Shown piece after piece: positions 19,859 through 30,674 of a stretch of 64,000 nt of DNA. A model generated the notes under the pieces. It searched no databases. It saw only the letters and a list, made by a program, of their open reading frames with translations, and was not told the origin of the DNA. The position numbers and the translations under genes are program-made. The stretch is taken from assembly GCA_027484605.1 (NCBI GenBank), contig JAIXSR010000087.1:43898-107897 (forward strand), written 5' to 3'. The stretch comes from Hyphomicrobiales bacterium. Lineage in GTDB: Bacteria; Pseudomonadota; Alphaproteobacteria; Rhizobiales; Beijerinckiaceae. Each line of letters begins with the position of its first letter. The stretch's first letter is position 1.

Positions 19859-21802
19859 TCAGGCGCGCGGCAGCAGGATCCGGTCGAGGAAGGCCGCGAT
19901 TTCGGCATGGGCATCGAGCGGGAAAACGCCCGAAACGAACTGGTCCGGGCGCAGGATGACCACGCAACCGCGCGCGGAATCGACCCCGCGATTGACAAAA
20001 ATATTTTGACCATCGGCCGGATCGATGCAGAAAATTTTCTCATAATCCCGCAGCTGGAGGCGGCCGGTCATCGGCAGGAGGAAGGCCGGCATCCGCTCGA
20101 TCGCGAGGGCGCGGTGCGGCTTCTGGAAGATCGCGCGGAGATCGATCACCGCATCCGCATCGGCACCCGGCGGGGTGAACCGGCGCACCGGCGAATCCAC
20201 CGAGTCGAGGAAGGCGCAGAGCCGGGCGATCCCGTCTTCCGGGTTGCCATCATCGCCGGCGCCGGCAAAGGCGAGCAGCCGCCAGCGCCCGTCGGCCTTG
20301 GCGACATGGCCGAGATGCATCGGCCTGGCATCGGCCAGCCGGATGACGGGCGCGGAATGGAACCGCGTGCCGATGGCGAAGCCCGGCGCCAGCGCCTGAT
20401 GCCGGGTATCGTCGGTCAGCAGCGAGGGCCGGTATTGCGTGGCCGTGCCGGCGGTGTAGCGGCCATGCTGCACGAAGTAACGCTGCGTCTCGGAAGGATC
20501 GTAGGGCAGGCCTGCCGCCGCGGCTTCCTTCGCCTTGCCGAGGATGCCGGCCCATTCGCGGTCGAACGCGATCAGTTCCCCTGCAATGGCCTGCCGTTCC
20601 TCGGAATAGGTGGCGAGCAGCTCCGGCCGGGCCGTGCCGCGCAGAACCTGCGCCAGCTTCCAGCCGAGGTTGAAACTGTCCTGCATGGACACGTTCATGC
20701 CCTGGCCGGCCTTGGGGCTGTGGGTATGGCAGGCATCGCCGGCAATGAAGAGCCGGGGCAGGCGGCGGGCCGGTGCACCTTCGGGCCGGTCGTCGAAGCG
20801 CGGGCAGAGCCGCTGGCCGATCTCGTAGACCGACCACCACGGAATGTCCTTCACCTCCAGCGTGTGGGGATGGAGGATGCGCCGGGCGGTGGCGACAAGA
20901 TCGTCGGCGGCAATCGCGCGCTGGCTCACGCGCTCGCCCTCGCCCAGCTTGTCCAGCTCGACATAGAGCCGGACCATGTGGCCGCCTTCGCGCGGGATCA
21001 GCACCATCGAACCGTCGCGGGCGGACTGGATGAGCGCCTTCATCCGGATATCGGGAAAATCCGTCACGGCGAGGAGATCCATCACGCCCCAGGCCTGATT
21101 GGCGGAATCGCCCTCGAGCGCGAGGCCCATGGCCTTGCGGACCGCGCTGCGGGCGCCATCGCAGCCCACGACGAAACGTGCGTGGATCGTCTCGGTCCTT
21201 CCATCATGCGAGGGGTCGAGCCGTTCCAGCGTGGCAGTGACGGGGTAACTCTCCCGGACCTGTGCCGAAGCGGCTGTCTCGTCGACGGCGAGGGAAAGAA
21301 GGCGGCGGCTGTAATGCGGCGCCAGCCGGGCAGGGGCCTTGCGCATCACATCGAGGAAGAAATCCTGCACGCGGGCCTGGTTGAGGATGACATGCGGGAA
21401 TTCCGACAGCCCATCCTCCGTGTCCTGCACCCGCCCGGAGCGGGCGATCTGGTCGGGGCGGGTTTCGTCCGGCTTCCAGAAGGTCGTTTCGAGGATCCAG
21501 CAGGCCTCGCGGGCAACACGTTCGGCAAATCCGAAAGCCTCGAACATCTCCATGGTGCGGCAGGCAATGCCATCCGCCTGCCCGCGATAGAGGCGGGTCG
21601 GGCGCTGCTCGACGATGCAGGTCCGGATATCGGGGAAGGCCGCCAGCTGGGCCGCCAGCGTCAGCCCGGCCGGGCCGGTGCCGACGATCAGCACATCCAC
21701 CTCTGCGGGAACCGGCCCGACAGCGCCGCCATGGCGATAGCGCCCGGCGGGATCGTGGTTTTCGGGGTCGCCGGGCTCGTAGCCATTCTGGTGGAATTGC
21801 AT
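19859..21802 (-). CDS. FAD-dependent monooxygenase, 3-hydroxybenzoate 4-monooxygenase (MobA)-like / phenol 2-monooxygenase family
   Basis: GTGPAGLTLAAQLA; ADGIACRTMEMFEAFGF; GDACHTHSPKAGQGMNVSMQD; C-terminal thioredoxin-like dimerisation domain. Confidence 0.85.
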   Translation of the reverse strand: MQFHQNGYEPGDPENHDPAGRYRHGGAVGPVPAEVDVLIVGTGPAGLTLAAQLAAFPDIRTCIVEQRPTRLYRGQADGIACRTMEMFEAFGFAERVAREACWILETTFWKPDETRPDQIARSGRVQDTEDGLSEFPHVILNQARVQDFFLDVMRKAPARLAPHYSRRLLSLAVDETAASAQVRESYPVTATLERLDPSHDGRTETIHARFVVGCDGARSAVRKAMGLALEGDSANQAWGVMDLLAVTDFPDIRMKALIQSARDGSMVLIPREGGHMVRLYVELDKLGEGERVSQRAIAADDLVATARRILHPHTLEVKDIPWWSVYEIGQRLCPRFDDRPEGAPARRLPRLFIAGDACHTHSPKAGQGMNVSMQDSFNLGWKLAQVLRGTARPELLATYSEERQAIAGELIAFDREWAGILGKAKEAAAAGLPYDPSETQRYFVQHGRYTAGTATQYRPSLLTDDTRHQALAPGFAIGTRFHSAPVIRLADARPMHLGHVAKADGRWRLLAFAGAGDDGNPEDGIARLCAFLDSVDSPVRRFTPPGADADAVIDLRAIFQKPHRALAIERMPAFLLPMTGRLQLRDYEKIFCIDPADGQNIFVNRGVDSARGCVVILRPDQFVSGVFPLDAHAEIAAFLDRILLPRA

Positions 21803-21891
21803 GATGCCTCGCCTCCCGCACGATTGAGGATCGGCGCTGTTCCGCGCCCTTCGATCCGCTATGGCTGGACGCCCGGGCGGATAAATGATAT

Positions 21892-21912
21892 GCATACTGA
21901 TTATCAGCATAC
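21892..21912. promoter_or_regulatory. Candidate MarR-type operator (imperfect 21-bp palindrome, core CTGATTATCAG) in the divergent promoter
   Basis: GCATACTGATTATCAGCATAC read directly between the divergent monooxygenase and MarR genes. Confidence 0.6.
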
Positions 21913-21937
21913 TGTCAATTAGCGGGTGGGAATTGAT

Positions 21938-22063
21938 GGCGTTGCGAGGGACCAAGAGGAAACCCGCCCATGACCGATTTCCGGGCATGGGCCAGGCGCG
22001 AAGGCGCCGCCGAGCAGCCGCTTTCTGGCGGCGTTGCGAGGGACCAAAAGGAAAAGACCCATG
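21938..22063. repeat. Two direct copies of GGCGTTGCGAGGGACCAA[G/A]AGGAAA...CCCATG, 92 bp apart, upstream of the marR start
   Basis: Copy A starts at 21938 and copy B at 22030; the shared core is near-identical and each runs into an ATG. Confidence 0.8.
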
Positions 22064-22522
22064 TCCGATCATGCCGTGATGCCCGGCCATCTCGCGCGCC
22101 GCTTCCAGCAGATCGCGGTGGCGATTTTTCATGCCGAGGTCGAGGCGGCGGGGTTTGACCTGACGCCGGTGCAATATGTGGCGCTCGCGGTTCTGCGGCA
22201 TCATCCCGGTATCGACCAGGCGACATTGGCCGGCCTGATTGCCTATGATCGCACCACCATCGGCGGGGTGATCGACCGGCTCGTGCAGAAGGGGCTGATC
22301 GTCCGCGCCGTGAGCCCGCGGGACCGGCGGGCCCATGTGCTGCATCTCGCGGAAGCCGGCCTGGCGACGCTGGAGGGCATCCAGCCGGCGGTCGAGGCCG
22401 CGCAGCGCGAGATGGTTGCCGGGCTCGATGCGGCGGAGACGGTGGAGTTCATCCGCCTGTTCCGGAAGGCGATTGCCGCCGCCAACGAACGCAGCCGCGC
22501 CCCGATGAAGCCGGCTCCATGA
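22061..22522 (+). CDS. MarR family transcriptional regulator (MobR-like)
   Basis: wHTH: GIDQATLAGLIAYDRTTIGGVIDRLVQKGLIVRAVSPRDRRAHVLHLAEAG. Confidence 0.92.
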   Translation: MSDHAVMPGHLARRFQQIAVAIFHAEVEAAGFDLTPVQYVALAVLRHHPGIDQATLAGLIAYDRTTIGGVIDRLVQKGLIVRAVSPRDRRAHVLHLAEAGLATLEGIQPAVEAAQREMVAGLDAAETVEFIRLFRKAIAAANERSRAPMKPAP

Positions 22523-22534
22523 GGGCCGGGTCGC

Positions 22535-23413
22535 CTATCCCACGGGGATGACATCCACCGTGTGGTGGCCGGATTGGCCGCCGACCATCCGGCTGACGCC
22601 GCGGATCGGCGCGACATCCGCATAATCACGCCCGTAGCCGACGAGGATATGGTCATCCGCCACGGCCATGGCATTGGTCGGGTCATATTCCAGCCAGCCG
22701 ATCCCGTCGCCGCACCAGATGCGCACCCAGGCATGCATGGCATCCGCGCCCGGCAGCCGTTCCTGCCCCGGCGGAGGAATGGTGCGGAGGAAGCCGCTGA
22801 CATAGCCGGCGGGAATGCCGAGGGCGCGCAGGCTGCCGATCATGATCTGGCTGTAATCCTGGCAGACGCCGCGCCCGGCCTCGAAAGCAACGAGCGGCGG
22901 CGTGTCGACATCGGTTGCCTCGTCATCGAAGGTCATATGGGCCGAGAGCGCCGCGCCGAGGGAACGCATGGCCTCGACCGGGCTCATGCCCGGCGCGAGG
23001 GCCGCCATGGCGAATTCACGGAACGGCGCGAGATCGGGAATGCGGGGCGAGGCGCCGAGGAAATGGAGCGGCGAATCCGGGCCGAGTTCGCTCCGCTGGG
23101 CGAGTTCATTCCGCATCTGGTCGAGCGTCGGCGCGACATCGAGCACGGGCAGCGCGCTCTGCCGCTCCACATAGGCGAGCAACTCGATATCGAATTCGGC
23201 ATGGTCCTCGTGGAAATGCAGGGCATGGACGATATTGCCGAAGAAATCCGTCCGGACTTCCCGCTCCGGCGGTTCGGGGCGGATATCGAGCCGCGCTCCG
23301 ACCAGCCGCTGCATGCCCGGCACGCTGCGCGGCTGGAGGCGCAAAAGGTGCCGCGCCTGTGCGACCGGATGGGCATAGGCATAGCCGAGGCGGAGGGTGA
23401 TCTCGTATTGCAT
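22535..23413 (-). CDS. Transglutaminase-like family protein
   Basis: MQYEITLRLGYAYAHPVAQARHLLRLQP start; GRGVCQDYSQIMIGSLRALGIPAGYVSG; DAMHAWVRIW. Confidence 0.88.
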   Translation of the reverse strand: MQYEITLRLGYAYAHPVAQARHLLRLQPRSVPGMQRLVGARLDIRPEPPEREVRTDFFGNIVHALHFHEDHAEFDIELLAYVERQSALPVLDVAPTLDQMRNELAQRSELGPDSPLHFLGASPRIPDLAPFREFAMAALAPGMSPVEAMRSLGAALSAHMTFDDEATDVDTPPLVAFEAGRGVCQDYSQIMIGSLRALGIPAGYVSGFLRTIPPPGQERLPGADAMHAWVRIWCGDGIGWLEYDPTNAMAVADDHILVGYGRDYADVAPIRGVSRMVGGQSGHHTVDVIPVG

Positions 23414-23421
23414 CGGCCCGC

Positions 23422-25806
23422 TCAGGCGAAGTACGTGTCGGTCAGGGCATCGGAGAGCCCCGCGATCCGCCACTTCAGTTCGCCCAGCCATTCCGGCGTG
23501 ATCGCCTCGACCGGCATCGTCGCCACATCGGCCCGCAGCTTCAGCAGCGCCTGCCCGAGCGGGGAGAGGCGGTTCTCCCGCCGCGAACCGGGCAGCAGGT
23601 CGATATGGCCCTGCATGCGCTCGAGTTCGAACAGCACGGAGCGGGGGTTCAGCCCGTCGAGCACCAGCAGGTCGCACACGCTTTCGGGCACGGCCATCGC
23701 GTAGCGGCGCCGATGCGTCATCACGCTGTCGCCGATCTCGATCATCAGGTCGAGCGCGCCATCCGGGGCATCGGCGGGGATCATCGCGGCCAGCCAGGCG
23801 GCCATGCCGATCGCCCGTTCCATGGCTTGCCCGATCGTCAGGAAGCGCCAGCCCATGGCGCGGTACATGTTCTCGTTCACCAGCCCGGAAAAGCCGGTGA
23901 GCTTGCGGATCAGCACGCTGATCGCGCGGGCGGCATCGTCGCCGGGCTGGACCTGCCGGCCGATCTGCTCGGCGGAATTGGCAAGATCGACCAGTGCCGA
24001 CCAGCCATCCAGCGAGAACCGGTCGCGGATCTTGCCGGCGCTGGTCACGGCGGACTGGATGCAGGATCCCACCGCCGCAGGCAGCGGCTGGGCGAGATCC
24101 ATGCCATAGGTTTCAAGGAGTTCCGCCACGCGCTGGAGCAGCGGCGCCTCGGCATCGGCATTTTCCGCCAGCCGCCCGTGATAGGCGCGCAAGAGGCGCA
24201 GCATGCCCTCGGTGCGCTCGACATAGCGGCCGAGCCAGAACAGGTTGTCCGCCGCCCGGGCGGGAAGGGTGCCCGGCTGCTTGCGCATGAAGGCGGCGCC
24301 GTCCTTGCGCAGCAGGCTGGGTTCCGGCACCGGCTTGTCGGCGACAATCCAGACATCGGCCACGCTGGAGCCATGGCGCATGGCGATGCTGCCCGGTTCG
24401 AGCGTCTGCCCGACACGGGCGAAGCCGCCGGGCATGGCCTGCCAGCCCTGCGGCGTGCGGGCAAGGAAGACGCGCAGGGTCATCGGGCGCGGCACGAGGG
24501 CGCCGTCCTTCCAGGCCGGCGTTGTCGAAAGGCGCACCGCCTCCTGCCCGACAAGGCCATGGCGTTCCTCGTCGAGCCAGCGATCGAGTTCGCCGGCCCC
24601 GGGGATGAAATGTCCCTGCGGATCGAGCTCGATCGGCAGGCGGTTGGCATTGGCCTTCGAGATCACCAGCTTGTGGCGGTTCTCGCGGACATAGCGATAT
24701 TCCGCGTCCTGCCCGCACCACCAGGTCGCGACATTGGGAATGGCGAGGCTCTCGCCGCGCAAGCGCTCGCAGAGCCGCGGCAGGAAGGCGAGGAAGGCCT
24801 GCGTCTCCAGCGCGCCGGCGCCGAGGGCATTGCCCATCGTCACGTTGCCGGCGCGGATCGCCTCCAGCAGGCCGGGCGTGCCGAGCCGCGAGCGTTCGTC
24901 GAGTTCGAGCGGATCGCACCAGGCGCTTTCCAGCCGGCGCCAGAGCACGCTGATCGGTTGCGGCCCGTCAATGGTCCGGACCTTGAGTTCCTGCCCCTCG
25001 ACAATGAGATCCTCGCCTTCCAGCAGCGACAGGCCGAGATAGCGGGCAATATAGGCCTGCTCGTAATAGGTCTCGTTGAACAGGCCCGAGGTCAGCAGGC
25101 CCACGCTGCCGGTGCCCGGCTGGCGCAGCCGGTCCAGCGCGTCGCGGAAGGCGCCGAAGAAGCCCGCGAGGCGATGGATATTCGACTGCCGGTAGAGCTC
25201 GGCGAAGACGCGCGATGTCGCGACCCGCGTCTCCAGCGCGAAGCCGGCGCCGGAAGGCGCTTCCGTCCGGTCGCCGAGAACCCACCAGCGACCATCCTCG
25301 CCTCGGCCGAGATCCATGGCGATGAAATGCAGGAAATGCCCCGAGGCCGGCTTCACCCCGACCAGCGGGCGCAGCCAATGCGGATTGGAGGCGAGCAAGG
25401 TGCCCGGCAGGTCGCCGCTGGCGAGCAGGGTGTTCTCGCCGTAGATATCGGCCATCACGGCTTCGAGCAGCTCTGCCCGCTGGACCAGCCCGCCGGCCAG
25501 CGCCTGCCATTCGCGCTCCGCGAGGATGACGGGGATATGGCTCAGCGGCCAGTCGCGGCTCGCGACATCGCCCTTGCCGTAATGGCGGTAATAGACGCCG
25601 GCATCGCGCAGATATTGCTCGCCGCGGCCGAACCGGGCTGCGATTTCCGCCGGCGAGAGCGCGGCGAGATGGCTGAGCAACGGCATCCACGGCGCGCGGA
25701 TCCGGCCATCCGGCCCGATCATCTCGTCCGGAATTCCGGCCAGCGGCCGGTAGCCGGCCACGACGGGCAGCCGGCTCTCGACGGTCTCGCGCGAGACCGC
25801 GCTCAT
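23422..25806 (-). CDS. Circularly permuted ATP-grasp type 2 protein fused to an alpha-E domain
   Basis: N-terminal half with the permuted ATP-grasp motifs; C-terminal [28 protein letters not shown] alpha-E start; 794 aa. Confidence 0.9.
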   Translation of the reverse strand: MSAVSRETVESRLPVVAGYRPLAGIPDEMIGPDGRIRAPWMPLLSHLAALSPAEIAARFGRGEQYLRDAGVYYRHYGKGDVASRDWPLSHIPVILAEREWQALAGGLVQRAELLEAVMADIYGENTLLASGDLPGTLLASNPHWLRPLVGVKPASGHFLHFIAMDLGRGEDGRWWVLGDRTEAPSGAGFALETRVATSRVFAELYRQSNIHRLAGFFGAFRDALDRLRQPGTGSVGLLTSGLFNETYYEQAYIARYLGLSLLEGEDLIVEGQELKVRTIDGPQPISVLWRRLESAWCDPLELDERSRLGTPGLLEAIRAGNVTMGNALGAGALETQAFLAFLPRLCERLRGESLAIPNVATWWCGQDAEYRYVRENRHKLVISKANANRLPIELDPQGHFIPGAGELDRWLDEERHGLVGQEAVRLSTTPAWKDGALVPRPMTLRVFLARTPQGWQAMPGGFARVGQTLEPGSIAMRHGSSVADVWIVADKPVPEPSLLRKDGAAFMRKQPGTLPARAADNLFWLGRYVERTEGMLRLLRAYHGRLAENADAEAPLLQRVAELLETYGMDLAQPLPAAVGSCIQSAVTSAGKIRDRFSLDGWSALVDLANSAEQIGRQVQPGDDAARAISVLIRKLTGFSGLVNENMYRAMGWRFLTIGQAMERAIGMAAWLAAMIPADAPDGALDLMIEIGDSVMTHRRRYAMAVPESVCDLLVLDGLNPRSVLFELERMQGHIDLLPGSRRENRLSPLGQALLKLRADVATMPVEAITPEWLGELKWRIAGLSDALTDTYFA

Positions 25807-28800
25807 GAGACGGGGCTCGACGGCATCCGGAGATCGAGCGTCATCGGGAATTCCGGATGCGGTTGGGTCTGGGCCGGGACATAAGACCCGGCACTGTGGC
25901 CATAAGGCTCGAACCGGGCAAGGCGCCGGGCCTGCGCCTCATTCGAATTGACGGGAAAAGTCTCGTAGTTCCGGCCGCCGGGATGGGCGACATGATAGAC
26001 GCAGCCGCCCAATGCCCGGCCGGAATGGGTGTCGAACACATCGAAGGTGAGGGGCGTATCCACCGGCAGGACCGGGTGCAGCCCGTTCGGCGGCTGCCAG
26101 GCCTTGTAGCGCACGCCGCCCACGCCGATCCCGGACGAGCCGATCCGCGTCATCGGCACCAGACGGCGGTTGCAGGCCACCTTGTAGCGCGCGGGATCGC
26201 CGGTCATCAGCTTGACCTGCAACCGCTCCACCGAGGAATCGACGAAGCGCACGGTTCCGCCGATCGCCCCCGTCTCGCCCAGCACGTGCCACGGCTCCAG
26301 CGCCTGCCGGACCTCCAGCTTGACGCCCTCGAACTCGACCTCGCCGCAGGTGGGGAAGCGGAACTCGAATTGCGCTTCATACCATTCCGGCAGCAGCGGG
26401 AAGCCATGCCGGCCGAGATCATCGAGCACCTCGAGGAAATCGCTCCAGATCATGTGCGGCAGCATGAACCGGTCATGCAATTGCGTGCCCCAGCGCGTCA
26501 GCGGGCCGTCCAGCGGCGCCTGCCACAGCCGCGCGATGAGCGCCCGGATCAGCACCTGCTGCGCCAGGCTCATGCGCGCATTGGGCGGCATCTCGAAGCC
26601 GCGGAACTCGACAAGCCCGAGCCGCCCCGTCGGGCCATCGGGCGAGAACAGCTTGTCGATGCAGATCTCGGCGCGATGCGTGTTGCCGGTGACATCGACC
26701 AGCATGTTGCGGAGCAGCCGGTCGACCAGCCAGGGCGGCGGCGCCTGGCCCTCGCCGGGGCGGGGGATCTGCCGCATCGCGATCTCCAGCTCGTAGAGGC
26801 TGTCATGCCGCGCCTCGTCGATCCGCGGCGCCTGGCTCGTCGGGCCGATGAAGAGCCCGGAAAAGAGATAGGACAGGCTGGGATGGCGGTTCCAGTGCAG
26901 GATCAGGCTGCGCAGCAGGTCGGGCCGGCGCAGGAAGGGGCTGTCCAGCGGCGTCGCGCCGCCCACAACGACATGGTTGCCGCCACCCGTGCCGCAATGG
27001 CGGCCATCGATCATGAACTTGTCGGCACCCAGCCGGCAGAGCCGCGCTTCCTCGTAGATCGCCTCGGTCGTGGCCACGCAGTCCCGCCAGCTCGAGGCGG
27101 GGTGGATATTGACCTCGATCACGCCGGGATCGGGCGCGACCCGGATGACGTTGAGCCGCGGATCATTCGGCGGCGAATAGCCCTCGATATGCACCGCCAG
27201 CCCGCGTGTCGTCACCGAATCCTCGATGATCGAGAGCAATTCGAGATAATCCTCGGCCCGTTCCACCGGCGGCATGAAGATGCAGATCCGCCCGTCGCGG
27301 ACCTCGACCGACATGGCCGTGCGGACGGCCGGACCATCGGTCACCAGCTGCTGCTCCGTCCGCTCCTGGCTTGGGGCGCCGCCTTCCACCGAGACGAAGG
27401 CCTGCCCGGCCGGATCCGGCTGCTGGCGTGCGTCAAAACGCGGCAATTCGCCGGAAATCGCGGTCGGATCGATCGGGTAGGTGTAGGGATAATGCGCCGT
27501 CGGCACATGCGGCAGCGCCTTGAGCGGCAGGCGGAAACCGGCCGGGCTGTCGCCGGGGATGAGCGTCAGCTTGCCGCGCCGCGTCTGCCATTTCTCGCTG
27601 CGCCACGGGCGGTGCAGGGCCTGCGCCCGCTGGACCGGCAGCACGAAGGCGACCGGGTTCACGAGGCCGCGCTCGAAGACCCGCGCAATGCGCGAGCGCT
27701 CCTCGGGATCGGCGAGCTTGGAATCGCCCGGGGTGACATTGGTGGGCAGGTTGGCCTCCTGCATCACCCAGACCGCCGGATCCTCGTAGACCGGCTGCAC
27801 GAAATCCTGCTCGATCCCGAGGCCTGCCGCGATATCGCCGAGAAGGGCGCCGGCATTCTCGACCGTGGCATCGGCGCGCGGCGCCTCGCCGGCAATCCGC
27901 GCCGCATCCTTCCAGACCGGCTGCCCATCACGCCGCCAGTACAGCGAGAAGGTCCAGCGCGGCAAGGTTTCGCCGGGATACCACTTGCCCTGGCCGTAAT
28001 GCAGGAAGCCGGACGGCGCGAACCGGTCCCTCAGGCGGCGGATCAGCGTGTCCGCGAGATCCCGCTTGGTCGGGCCGACGGCATCCGTGTTCCATTCGCC
28101 GGACTGGAAATCGTCGATGGAGATGAAGGTCGGCTCTCCGCCCATGGTGAGCCGCACATCCCCGGCCTGCAGGACGGAATCGACCTTCTCGCCAAGCGTG
28201 TCGAGAGCTGCCCAGGCCTCGTCGGAAAAGGGCCGGGTGATGCGCGGCCGCTCCGCGAAGCGCGTCACCTTCATGTCGAAGGTGAAATCGACATTGGCGA
28301 AGCTGGCGAGGCCGGCAATCGGCGCGGCATTGCGGAAATGGGGCGTCGCCGCCAGCGGGATATGGCTCTCGCCTGCCAGCAGGCCGGAGGTGGGGTCCAG
28401 CCCCACCCAGCCGGCGCCGGGCAGGTAGACCTCGGCCCAGGCATGGAGATCGGTGAAATCGACCTCGGTTCCGGCCGGCCCGTCGAGCGCCTTCAGATCC
28501 GGCTTGAGCTGGATCAGGTAGCCGGAGACGAAGCGGGCAGCAAAGCCGAGATGGCGCAGGGCATTGACCAGCAGCCAGCTGGAATCGCGGCAGGAACCGA
28601 GCGCGGCCTGCAAGGTCTCTTCCGGCGTCTGGACGCCCGGCTCCATCCGGATCGTGTAATTCACCTGCTGCGCCACCCGGGCATTCAGCGCCACCACGAA
28701 ATCGACGGTCGACGGGGCCTCGCGCGGGACCTCCTGCAGGAACCGGGCGAGCAGGGGGCCGGCCGGTTCCACCGCCCGGTAGACAGCGAGATCATCGCGG

Positions 28801-29129
28801 ATATCGGCGGGGTAATGGAACGGATACCGGATCGCCTCTTCCTCGACGAAAAAGTCGAACGGGTTGTAGACGGTCATGTCGGCGACGAGGTCAACCTCGA
28901 TCCGGAACTCCGTGACCGGTTCGGGAAACACGTAGCGTGCCTGCCAGTTGCCGTAGACATCCTGCTGATGGTTCACGAAATGCCCGCCGGGCGACACCTT
29001 GATCGAATGCGAGAGCACGCGCGTGCGGCTGTGCGGCGCCGGACGCAGCCGGACGATCTGGGGGCCGAGCGTGACGGGACGGTCATAATGGTAATGGGTA
29101 AGGTGGTGCAGGCCGGCAAGGATGGTCAT
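25803..29129 (-). CDS. Transglutaminase family protein with C-terminal DUF2126
   Basis: [67 protein letters not shown]; long C-terminal DUF2126-like region ([20 protein letters not shown]). Confidence 0.9.
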   Translation of the reverse strand: MTILAGLHHLTHYHYDRPVTLGPQIVRLRPAPHSRTRVLSHSIKVSPGGHFVNHQQDVYGNWQARYVFPEPVTEFRIEVDLVADMTVYNPFDFFVEEEAIRYPFHYPADIRDDLAVYRAVEPAGPLLARFLQEVPREAPSTVDFVVALNARVAQQVNYTIRMEPGVQTPEETLQAALGSCRDSSWLLVNALRHLGFAARFVSGYLIQLKPDLKALDGPAGTEVDFTDLHAWAEVYLPGAGWVGLDPTSGLLAGESHIPLAATPHFRNAAPIAGLASFANVDFTFDMKVTRFAERPRITRPFSDEAWAALDTLGEKVDSVLQAGDVRLTMGGEPTFISIDDFQSGEWNTDAVGPTKRDLADTLIRRLRDRFAPSGFLHYGQGKWYPGETLPRWTFSLYWRRDGQPVWKDAARIAGEAPRADATVENAGALLGDIAAGLGIEQDFVQPVYEDPAVWVMQEANLPTNVTPGDSKLADPEERSRIARVFERGLVNPVAFVLPVQRAQALHRPWRSEKWQTRRGKLTLIPGDSPAGFRLPLKALPHVPTAHYPYTYPIDPTAISGELPRFDARQQPDPAGQAFVSVEGGAPSQERTEQQLVTDGPAVRTAMSVEVRDGRICIFMPPVERAEDYLELLSIIEDSVTTRGLAVHIEGYSPPNDPRLNVIRVAPDPGVIEVNIHPASSWRDCVATTEAIYEEARLCRLGADKFMIDGRHCGTGGGNHVVVGGATPLDSPFLRRPDLLRSLILHWNRHPSLSYLFSGLFIGPTSQAPRIDEARHDSLYELEIAMRQIPRPGEGQAPPPWLVDRLLRNMLVDVTGNTHRAEICIDKLFSPDGPTGRLGLVEFRGFEMPPNARMSLAQQVLIRALIARLWQAPLDGPLTRWGTQLHDRFMLPHMIWSDFLEVLDDLGRHGFPLLPEWYEAQFEFRFPTCGEVEFEGVKLEVRQALEPWHVLGETGAIGGTVRFVDSSVERLQVKLMTGDPARYKVACNRRLVPMTRIGSSGIGVGGVRYKAWQPPNGLHPVLPVDTPLTFDVFDTHSGRALGGCVYHVAHPGGRNYETFPVNSNEAQARRLARFEPYGHSAGSYVPAQTQPHPEFPMTLDLRMPSSPVS

Positions 29130-29247
29130 CGGGATCCAGACTTCAGGAGTGGCGTCCAGTGTGGGCGCATGTCCCGCCACGAAGCAAGCTTATTGCCGGA
29201 ATTCTCACGGGCGGATGCCGGCCTGCGGGCCGTGACGGCGGGGCAGG

Positions 29248-29268
29248 GCTGCCTGTTTTCCAGGCAGC
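29248..29268. terminator. Hairpin downstream of the ankyrin gene (GCTGCCTG-TTTTC-CAGGCAGC)
   Basis: Perfect 8-bp stem just past the 29288 stop; no U-tract on the minus strand. Confidence 0.45.
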
Positions 29269-29287
29269 ATGATCGTCGGCGCGGCAT

Positions 29288-29971
29288 CTATTTCGTCAGC
29301 AGCGCCACCATGGCGGCATAGCCCCGGCTGCGGGCATGGTCGAGCGGCGTCCGCCCTTCGCGATCGGCGAGATCGCGCCGTGCCCCGGCCTCGACCAGCA
29401 GCCGCACGGTCTCGACATGGCGCGGCCCGCCATTGCCGAGTATCACGGCCTCGATCAGCGCCGTCCAGTGCAGGTTGTTCACATGGTCAAGCGGCGCGCG
29501 GGCGCCGATCAGCGTCTTCACCACGCCGTCATGGCCGAGATGCGCCGCCGCGATCAGCGCCGTGCCCTGATAGGGGCTGGTGATCTGCCGCGCGTCGCCG
29601 CCGATGGCGATGGCGGTTTCCAGCGTCGGCACGTCATCGGCCACGGCCGCAATGGTGATGCAATCATAGTTCTGGGCATCGACCGCCTTCGCATCCGCCT
29701 TGCCGGCGACCAGCGCCCGCATCGCCTCGCGCTGCCGGGCATGGCAGGCGACATGAAGCGGCGTGCGCTGCCGGCCGTCGCGCGGATCGGGCGGCGCGCC
29801 TGCGGCCAGCAGCTGGCGGATCCCGGCCACATCGCCCGCATGGGCGGCGCGATGCAGCCCCTGATAGGCCGCGATCTCGTCCGGGCCCGGCGGAACCTGC
29901 GCCGGCAACGGCCCGGCCAGTGCGATGACGGCCAGCGCGAGGCTGCCCCGGAACATGTCTCGACGGTGCAT
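29288..29971 (-). CDS. Secreted ankyrin-repeat protein
   Basis: Signal peptide FRGSLALAVIALAGPLPAQ; ankyrin repeats (GDVAGIRQLLAAGAPPDPRDGRQRTPLHVAC, VRLLVEAGARRDLADREGRTPLDHARSRG). Confidence 0.88.
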   Translation of the reverse strand: MHRRDMFRGSLALAVIALAGPLPAQVPPGPDEIAAYQGLHRAAHAGDVAGIRQLLAAGAPPDPRDGRQRTPLHVACHARQREAMRALVAGKADAKAVDAQNYDCITIAAVADDVPTLETAIAIGGDARQITSPYQGTALIAAAHLGHDGVVKTLIGARAPLDHVNNLHWTALIEAVILGNGGPRHVETVRLLVEAGARRDLADREGRTPLDHARSRGYAAMVALLTK

Positions 29972-30063
29972 GGCGTCTTCCTCTCCGGCCGGGCGGGTGA
30001 CATCCCGCCTCTCTTCGCCCATCGGAGCGCAGAACGCGGCCCCCGGCAAGGGCTTCGGCTGTG

Positions 30064-30441
30064 TCAGGGCTGTTCCCACTGCGCGATCGGCCAGATCTCG
30101 ATCGCGCCCTCGAACATCTCGCCGAGATGGGCGCCGGGATGCATCCGCGCGACGGCCATGGCCTCCTCCATGCTGCCGGCCTCGATCATGAAGAACGCCC
30201 CCGGCGGCTCGGGTGTCGGTTCATAGAGGCCTTTGCCTTCCTGCACGCCGGCGGCCGTGGCCTTGAGCCAGCGGGCCTCCTCGGGCAGGCCGAGCGACCC
30301 CATGATCCGCACATGCCCGCTGGCTTTGAAGGCCTGGTCGAGCGGCGCGCACATCTCGCCGATCCGGTCGAACTGCGCCGAATCCAGCCCGGAAAAGTCA
30401 TCCGCATTGTATCGGCAGAGGCAGAGGAACAGCATCGTCAT
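30064..30441 (-). CDS. YciI-like family protein
   Basis: MLFLCLCRYNADDF...HVRIMGSLG...PGAFFMIEAGSMEEAMAVARMHPGAHLGEMFEGAIEIWPI. Confidence 0.75.
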   Translation of the reverse strand: MTMLFLCLCRYNADDFSGLDSAQFDRIGEMCAPLDQAFKASGHVRIMGSLGLPEEARWLKATAAGVQEGKGLYEPTPEPPGAFFMIEAGSMEEAMAVARMHPGAHLGEMFEGAIEIWPIAQWEQP

Positions 30442-30674
30442 CTCCCGGAAGGGCAGGGGGTGCAAGGCAATCCACAGGCCGGAACCATGGCCTATCCTGC
30501 AACGCCCGCGCCCGGCTTCCAACCCGGGGAGCCCGGTTTTCCAGCCCCGATCCGGCCGCCGGCGGCCCGTCTGCTGCAAGAACGGCCTTGCGCCTTTCGT
30601 CGGAGATTGCAAACATCGGCCCAGCGGCGGGGGCATCGGTGCCCACCGCCTTTGATCATGAAGCGGAGTGTTCC

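Noticed and set aside
21885-22079. 64-aa ORF MICILIISIL... as a small membrane protein
   Set aside because: It overlaps the operator palindrome and duplicated leader, and its hydrophobic start comes from translating the palindrome; no independent support.
25857-29321. 1154-aa plus-strand ORF opposite the transglutaminase-DUF2126 gene
   Set aside because: Low-complexity, Arg/Gly/His-rich translation with no family motifs; an antisense shadow of a high-GC coding gene. The same reasoning applies to 471-2456(-), 9515-12076(+), 23605-25884(+), 31781-34054(-), 34263-36587(-), 41370-43454(+) and similar ORFs.
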